Positions 13,370 to 16,492 of a stretch of DNA of 16,492 nt are shown piece after piece. Source of the stretch: DATHCB01 sp035319765. GTDB lineage: Archaea > Thermoproteota > Bathyarchaeia > Bathyarchaeales > SOJC01. A program made the translations under genes and the position numbers. Location of the stretch: contig DATHCB010000023.1 in assembly GCA_035319765.1 (NCBI GenBank), forward strand, positions 1-16,492. Reading direction: 5' to 3'. The notes under the pieces were generated by a model, which saw only the letters and a list, made by a program, of their open reading frames with translations, was not told the origin of the DNA and ran no database searches. Each line of letters starts with the position of its first letter. Within the stretch, counting starts at the first letter, position 1.

Positions 13370-14248
13370 TCAGCGGATTCTTTTTTCAAACACTAAGTGG
13401 CTCCTAGGATGTGCTTTAAAACCAACTTTTGCAAATGAAGTGGTCAGATGCCTCCTGTTGCACATGGCTCCGTAGATGCTTGCTACGCTCTCATCGTAAA
13501 GATGTCCCTTCAGAAACCGACTCATGCTCAAAATTGCTCCAGCGTTACCCCCTACGTAACAAGTCTGTACGCTATTCCTCTGCCACACTTGTTTTATGGT
13601 GTCATCGAACAAAATCAAACCGTCCACTCCCTTCTTGGACTCGTGAATAATTGCCATCCTTCTTCCAATGAACCTCTCTAACTCGGCGTGGTCAAGCGAC
13701 ATCCAACGAAACATGATAACAAACAAACCTGCAGAAGCTGCGAAATCCCGGGAACCTTTCAAAAACCTCCAAATCCTTTCAGTATCACGCTCTTCAGCAA
13801 GGCGAGCATCGTTGGAAACGTCAAGTTGGCATCCATCAAACTGCATTCGAGTCCAATCTGACACACACTCCAACTTCATCTTGGCCAACGCCTTTCTAGC
13901 TACCAGATTGGTCGAATTCGTCACTAACCGTGCGACCCTCGCACCGCGTTTAATAGCCCACTCGAAGCACGCGGAATTAAGCGAGGAAGCAACGCCTCTG
14001 CGTCTGAACTCAACTGCAACCCGTGCTCCCTCCAACCAAGCCTCACCCTTTTTCACGATTTCAACATGCAACATGCCGATTGGAATATCTTCAAAAGTGG
14101 CGACGAAGATCTTGCCTTCAGGATCTACTAACCAAGAATCCCAAACATCTACAATGTAATCCGCATGTTCAAAAACGTTCTGAGAGAATCTCAGTACTGC
14201 GTCTTTATCTGATTCTTTCGCTTCTCGGACGACAAATTCCGTCTTCAA
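13370..14248 (-). CDS. GNAT-family N-acetyltransferase, probable tandem-domain type
   Basis: 292 residues. The N-terminal 140 residues are a GNAT domain: FVVREAKESDKDAVLRFSQN, then the strand GKIFVATFEDIPIGMLHVEI, and the acetyl-CoA-binding motif A with RRRGVA at 82-87 (ARVAVEFRRRGVASSL). The remaining 150 residues (from about ERDTERIWRFLKGS) look like a second, degenerate GNAT domain or substrate domain, lacking a clear RxxGxG. GNAT enzymes move an acetyl group to an amine on a protein, small molecule or RNA; the acceptor is unknown. Start: TTG at 14248, with GAGAGGG about 8 nt upstream. The frame also reaches an ATG at 14302 inside tgtA, with no ribosome site. It lies 13 bp after the tgtA stop, so the two probably form an operon. 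Confidence 0.8.
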   Translation of the reverse strand: MKTEFVVREAKESDKDAVLRFSQNVFEHADYIVDVWDSWLVDPEGKIFVATFEDIPIGMLHVEIVKKGEAWLEGARVAVEFRRRGVASSLNSACFEWAIKRGARVARLVTNSTNLVARKALAKMKLECVSDWTRMQFDGCQLDVSNDARLAEERDTERIWRFLKGSRDFAASAGLFVIMFRWMSLDHAELERFIGRRMAIIHESKKGVDGLILFDDTIKQVWQRNSVQTCYVGGNAGAILSMSRFLKGHLYDESVASIYGAMCNRRHLTTSFAKVGFKAHPRSHLVFEKRIR

Positions 14249-14261
14249 TATTGTCGCCCTC

Positions 14262-15872
14262 TCACATTCGTAACGCTTCCCACAGCCCTGTAACGAATGC
14301 ATCTTTTGTGCCTTGACGCTGCAGATCTGAGAAGCGAATGTTTTTCTTTTTGCACGCTCGTCTGCACGCGTTCGTGACTATTCTTTTCCAGATCTTTCGG
14401 TCTTCCAGAAGTACGACTTTCTCGTAGCTCATTGTCTCAATGTATACTGCCACTTGGCCTGCGACGTAATCTACAGTTTCATTGTCCAGCGGAACCGCAA
14501 CCTCATGCTGCGATAAAGGGTATACTTCATCCAGCTCTAGCGGTACGACACCGAAAGGCGCAGAGTAGACGCATACATGAACTTTGGAGCTGCTTTCTCC
14601 AAGATTTTCATGGATCTTGGAAAGAATGTCTTGCCATTCTCGTGCCTTATGAAAAGGCTTCATGCTTGTTTGGGGCAACAGGAATAAGGTGTCGGCTTTC
14701 TCAGGTGGCAAATATCGTGCGGCCAACCTTTTGCGGTGGCGAACCACCTCGGGCCTGGAAAGTCCGACGGAATCAAAGTAGAATAATCCTCGACTCTTAG
14801 TTATTGGGCTGTTTTCCTCTATATAACCTTCATATTTTTTTAACTGCTTGAGTGACTGGAGCAAAGCCGGATGCGCGTGCGCTTTCATTTCTAGGTGTTC
14901 CCAGAGGCGTCCCTCTAAAATCGCCTGCTTGATTAGTCTCAGTTCACCCAAGCTTACAAAGAGATTGTGTTCTGCCAGCAACTTCTGCCTTTCCTCTGTA
15001 GGACTCTCTAATAAGCCAATGGGGTTATTCTTGGCACACACGGGGCAACTACAAGGAAAATACTCGAGTTCATTCAACCTCTTTGTGCCACTCTCAGTCA
15101 TGTATCTACCATCACGCGCAAATAATGCATAAGCCGCAGAATCGAACAAGTCACACCCCAATGCAACGGCAAGAGACAGCATGAATGGATGCCCCGCACC
15201 GAAGAGATGCAATGGTCTATCCATAGGAAGATTCATTTTAGCAGCCATAATCATGTCGACAAGCAAGTCAAAAAAATACTGTTCCATCACCGGCGTCGGG
15301 CTGCCTAACGCGTGAATCTGAAAGGGCAGTTTGCTCATTTTCTTGGCCGACCTAACGATGAGATCAAGGTGCTGTCCGCCCTGGATCGGTCCAACCCAGA
15401 TAATGTCGTTGCGTGTTTTGATTTTCCAAAGTCTTTCCGCTCTGCGTAGTGTTTCTTCCACTGTCCCATTTGCGTAGTTTTTAGATACTTTCCAGCCCGT
15501 CGGAGTGTCTAGGATCGTTGCAATGTCAGAGTTGATCTGCTCTTGAAAATGTATGATTTCTTCGTTTCCAGTTTCTACATCTCCATATACGAGAATCTGA
15601 TATGCCCCTGAATCTGTCATAACAACGCCATCGTAACCTAGCAACTGGTGAACTCCCTTTTTGACGGCCTCGCTTCCATATTGCTTCTGAATAATGTAGG
15701 CGTTCGTGATTAGAGCCTTGCAGCCAAAAACCTCCAGCAAGTCTCTAGGCTTTATGAGCTGAATTCTCGGGTTTACCACTGGCAGCAAAGTAGGCGTTTC
15801 CATTTGGCCGCTCTTTGTTTCTAACCTGCCGATTCGTCCGAGCAGATCTTTTTCTCGAACTTCGAAAGACAT
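14262..15872 (-). CDS. tgtA: Archaeosine tRNA-guanine transglycosylase (TgtA), form without PUA domain
   Basis: 536 residues. It exchanges guanine at position 15 of the tRNA D-loop for preQ0, the first step of archaeosine formation. The TIM-barrel domain (about 1-330) opens FEVREKDLLGRIGRLETKSG. Catalytic aspartates are Asp87 (VMTDSGAYQ) and Asp244 (DLFDSAAYALFARDGRYM). The zinc site is C274-x-C276-x2-C279 (PCSCPVC) plus His302. Residues about 340-536 match the archaea-specific C-terminal region (SAPFGVVPLELDEVYPLSQH), but the final PUA domain found in many euryarchaeal enzymes is missing; a separate PUA protein may supply it. I chose ATG at 15872 over GTG at 15881: GGTGA stands 5 nt before it and the protein then begins MSFEV, as homologues do. 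It is divergent from the PAC2 gene and upstream of the acetyltransferase. Confidence 0.95.
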   Translation of the reverse strand: MSFEVREKDLLGRIGRLETKSGQMETPTLLPVVNPRIQLIKPRDLLEVFGCKALITNAYIIQKQYGSEAVKKGVHQLLGYDGVVMTDSGAYQILVYGDVETGNEEIIHFQEQINSDIATILDTPTGWKVSKNYANGTVEETLRRAERLWKIKTRNDIIWVGPIQGGQHLDLIVRSAKKMSKLPFQIHALGSPTPVMEQYFFDLLVDMIMAAKMNLPMDRPLHLFGAGHPFMLSLAVALGCDLFDSAAYALFARDGRYMTESGTKRLNELEYFPCSCPVCAKNNPIGLLESPTEERQKLLAEHNLFVSLGELRLIKQAILEGRLWEHLEMKAHAHPALLQSLKQLKKYEGYIEENSPITKSRGLFYFDSVGLSRPEVVRHRKRLAARYLPPEKADTLFLLPQTSMKPFHKAREWQDILSKIHENLGESSSKVHVCVYSAPFGVVPLELDEVYPLSQHEVAVPLDNETVDYVAGQVAVYIETMSYEKVVLLEDRKIWKRIVTNACRRACKKKNIRFSDLQRQGTKDAFVTGLWEALRM

Positions 15873-15958
15873 TGACTTCACCTTTTCAAATGTGTTTTAA
15901 GGCTTTAATATTGCCTTGCGATCTCTTAACTATTATACGTCGACAGGAGCGTCCGAAT
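15873..15958. promoter_or_regulatory. Divergent promoter region of tgtA and the PAC2 gene
   Basis: 86 bp serve both genes. For tgtA, the minus strand shows CCTTAAAA (15902-15895) and AATATTAAAG (about 15911-15902). For the PAC2 gene, the plus strand shows CTATTATAC (15930-15938), about 25 nt before its TTG, which would give a leaderless or short-leader message. Confidence 0.5.
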
Positions 15959-16492
15959 TTGGTCTGCACTTTGCATATCCATGAAAGGCCTGAGCTAAAT
16001 AATCCAGTCTTAATCGAAGGGTTACCTGGCATAGGCTTCGTTGCCAACATTGCGGCGTTGCATCTCATCCGAGAACTTAAGGCGACACTTTTTGGTGAGC
16101 TGCACTCGTCGGCTTTCCAAGACTTTGCGATTACGACCGAGCAAGGCAAAACCAACTCTCCCATAAATGAATTCTACTATTACAAAGGGCACAATAGCGA
16201 GAGAGACTTAATCATCCTCTACGGCAACACGCAAGCGCTGACTACGATGGGACAGTATGAGCTCTGCGGACGCGTACTAGATGTGGCAGAAGAATTTGGA
16301 TGCAAATACATAATCACCCTCGGAGGGTTGAGACGCGAAGAAAAAATCGCGACTCCGAAACTCTACTGCGCCGCCTCTGGAAAAGAGGCGTTAAAGGATG
16401 CCCGAAACATGGGTGCAGAGATTCTCGGGGGCCAGATATTTGGCATTGCTGGGCTACTCGTTGCCTTGGGCAAGCTTCGCGGTTTCAAGGGC
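15959..16492 (+). CDS. PAC2-family protein (proteasome assembly chaperone-like), cut at the right edge
   Basis: 178 codons are present, and the frame is still open at the window end. The signature N-terminus VLIEGLPGIGFVANIAALHL is followed by FGELHSSAFQDFAI, then LIILYGNTQALTTMGQYELC, and the Gly-rich YIITLGGLRREE strand, all typical of archaeal PAC2/PF09754 proteins. Eukaryotic relatives help assemble the proteasome alpha ring; archaeal members may do the same, but this has been tested in few cases. The start is uncertain: TTG at 15959 gives MVCTLHIHERPELNNP, has GGAG about 9 nt upstream and a TATA-like box at -25. An earlier TTG at 15911 would add 16 residues not typical of the family. Confidence 0.88.
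   Translation, partial: MVCTLHIHERPELNNPVLIEGLPGIGFVANIAALHLIRELKATLFGELHSSAFQDFAITTEQGKTNSPINEFYYYKGHNSERDLIILYGNTQALTTMGQYELCGRVLDVAEEFGCKYIITLGGLRREEKIATPKLYCAASGKEALKDARNMGAEILGGQIFGIAGLLVALGKLRGFKG

Noticed and set aside
14249..14302. Acetyltransferase start at ATG 14302 inside tgtA
   Set aside because: No ribosome site there, and the added residues are not part of the GNAT fold; TTG 14248 has GAGAGGG before it.

Overview
The window looks like a chromosomal segment of a TACK-group archaeon, most likely a Bathyarchaeota-like lineage (an inference, not proven). The archaeal signs are an archaeosine tRNA-guanine transglycosylase, a ribosomal protein eS26 (known from TACK/Asgard archaea and eukaryotes but not Euryarchaeota), an archaetidylinositol-phosphate-type lipid synthase, a PAC2-family protein, TATA boxes about 25-30 nt upstream of start codons, and heavy use of TTG and GTG starts. 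There is no rRNA, tRNA, CRISPR array or intact insertion sequence that I can see.

Layout, left to right. 1-522: partial winged-helix regulator on the minus strand, cut by the window edge. 523-1003: non-coding, with two tandem near-identical palindromes. 1004-3775: large secreted parallel beta-helix (NosD-like) surface protein with a C-terminal IPEF/membrane-anchor tail. 3994-4200: small zinc-finger-like protein. 4491-4778: eS26, convergent (2 nt between stops) with an archaetidylinositol-phosphate-synthase-like enzyme at 4781-5380. 5390-6265: divergent family 2 glycosyltransferase, followed by a 16-codon stub resembling the start of a polysaccharide flippase. 6493-7188: QueT-family ECF transporter subunit with a structured, possibly regulatory leader. 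7466-7618: tiny Cys/His-rich protein. 7901-9352: secreted S53 (sedolisin) peptidase. 9463-9726: glycosyltransferase pseudogene with two frameshifts. 10045-12249: peroxiredoxin, L-lactate dehydrogenase-like enzyme and NADPH-dependent FMN reductase-like flavoprotein, all plus strand. 12361-13320: HtrA-type serine protease with no signal peptide. 13370-15872: GNAT acetyltransferase directly downstream of tgtA. 15959-16492: PAC2-family protein, divergent from tgtA and cut by the right edge.

Three themes link the genes. First, cell surface: a beta-helix protein, a secreted peptidase, a lipid-headgroup enzyme, an intact glycosyltransferase and fragments of other polysaccharide genes suggest a surface-glycan locus that has been rearranged and partly lost. 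Second, queuosine/archaeosine: a QueT-like 7-deazaguanine transporter lies about 7 kb from tgtA, the enzyme that inserts preQ0 into tRNA, and the transporter has a leader in which an anti-Shine-Dalgarno segment could mask its own ribosome binding site. Third, redox and stress: peroxiredoxin, FMN reductase, lactate dehydrogenase and HtrA protease are grouped at 10.0-13.3 kb.

The observations I would check first are the transporter leader, the tandem palindromes at 708-755, the decayed glycan genes and the unlisted 50-residue zinc-binding candidate.
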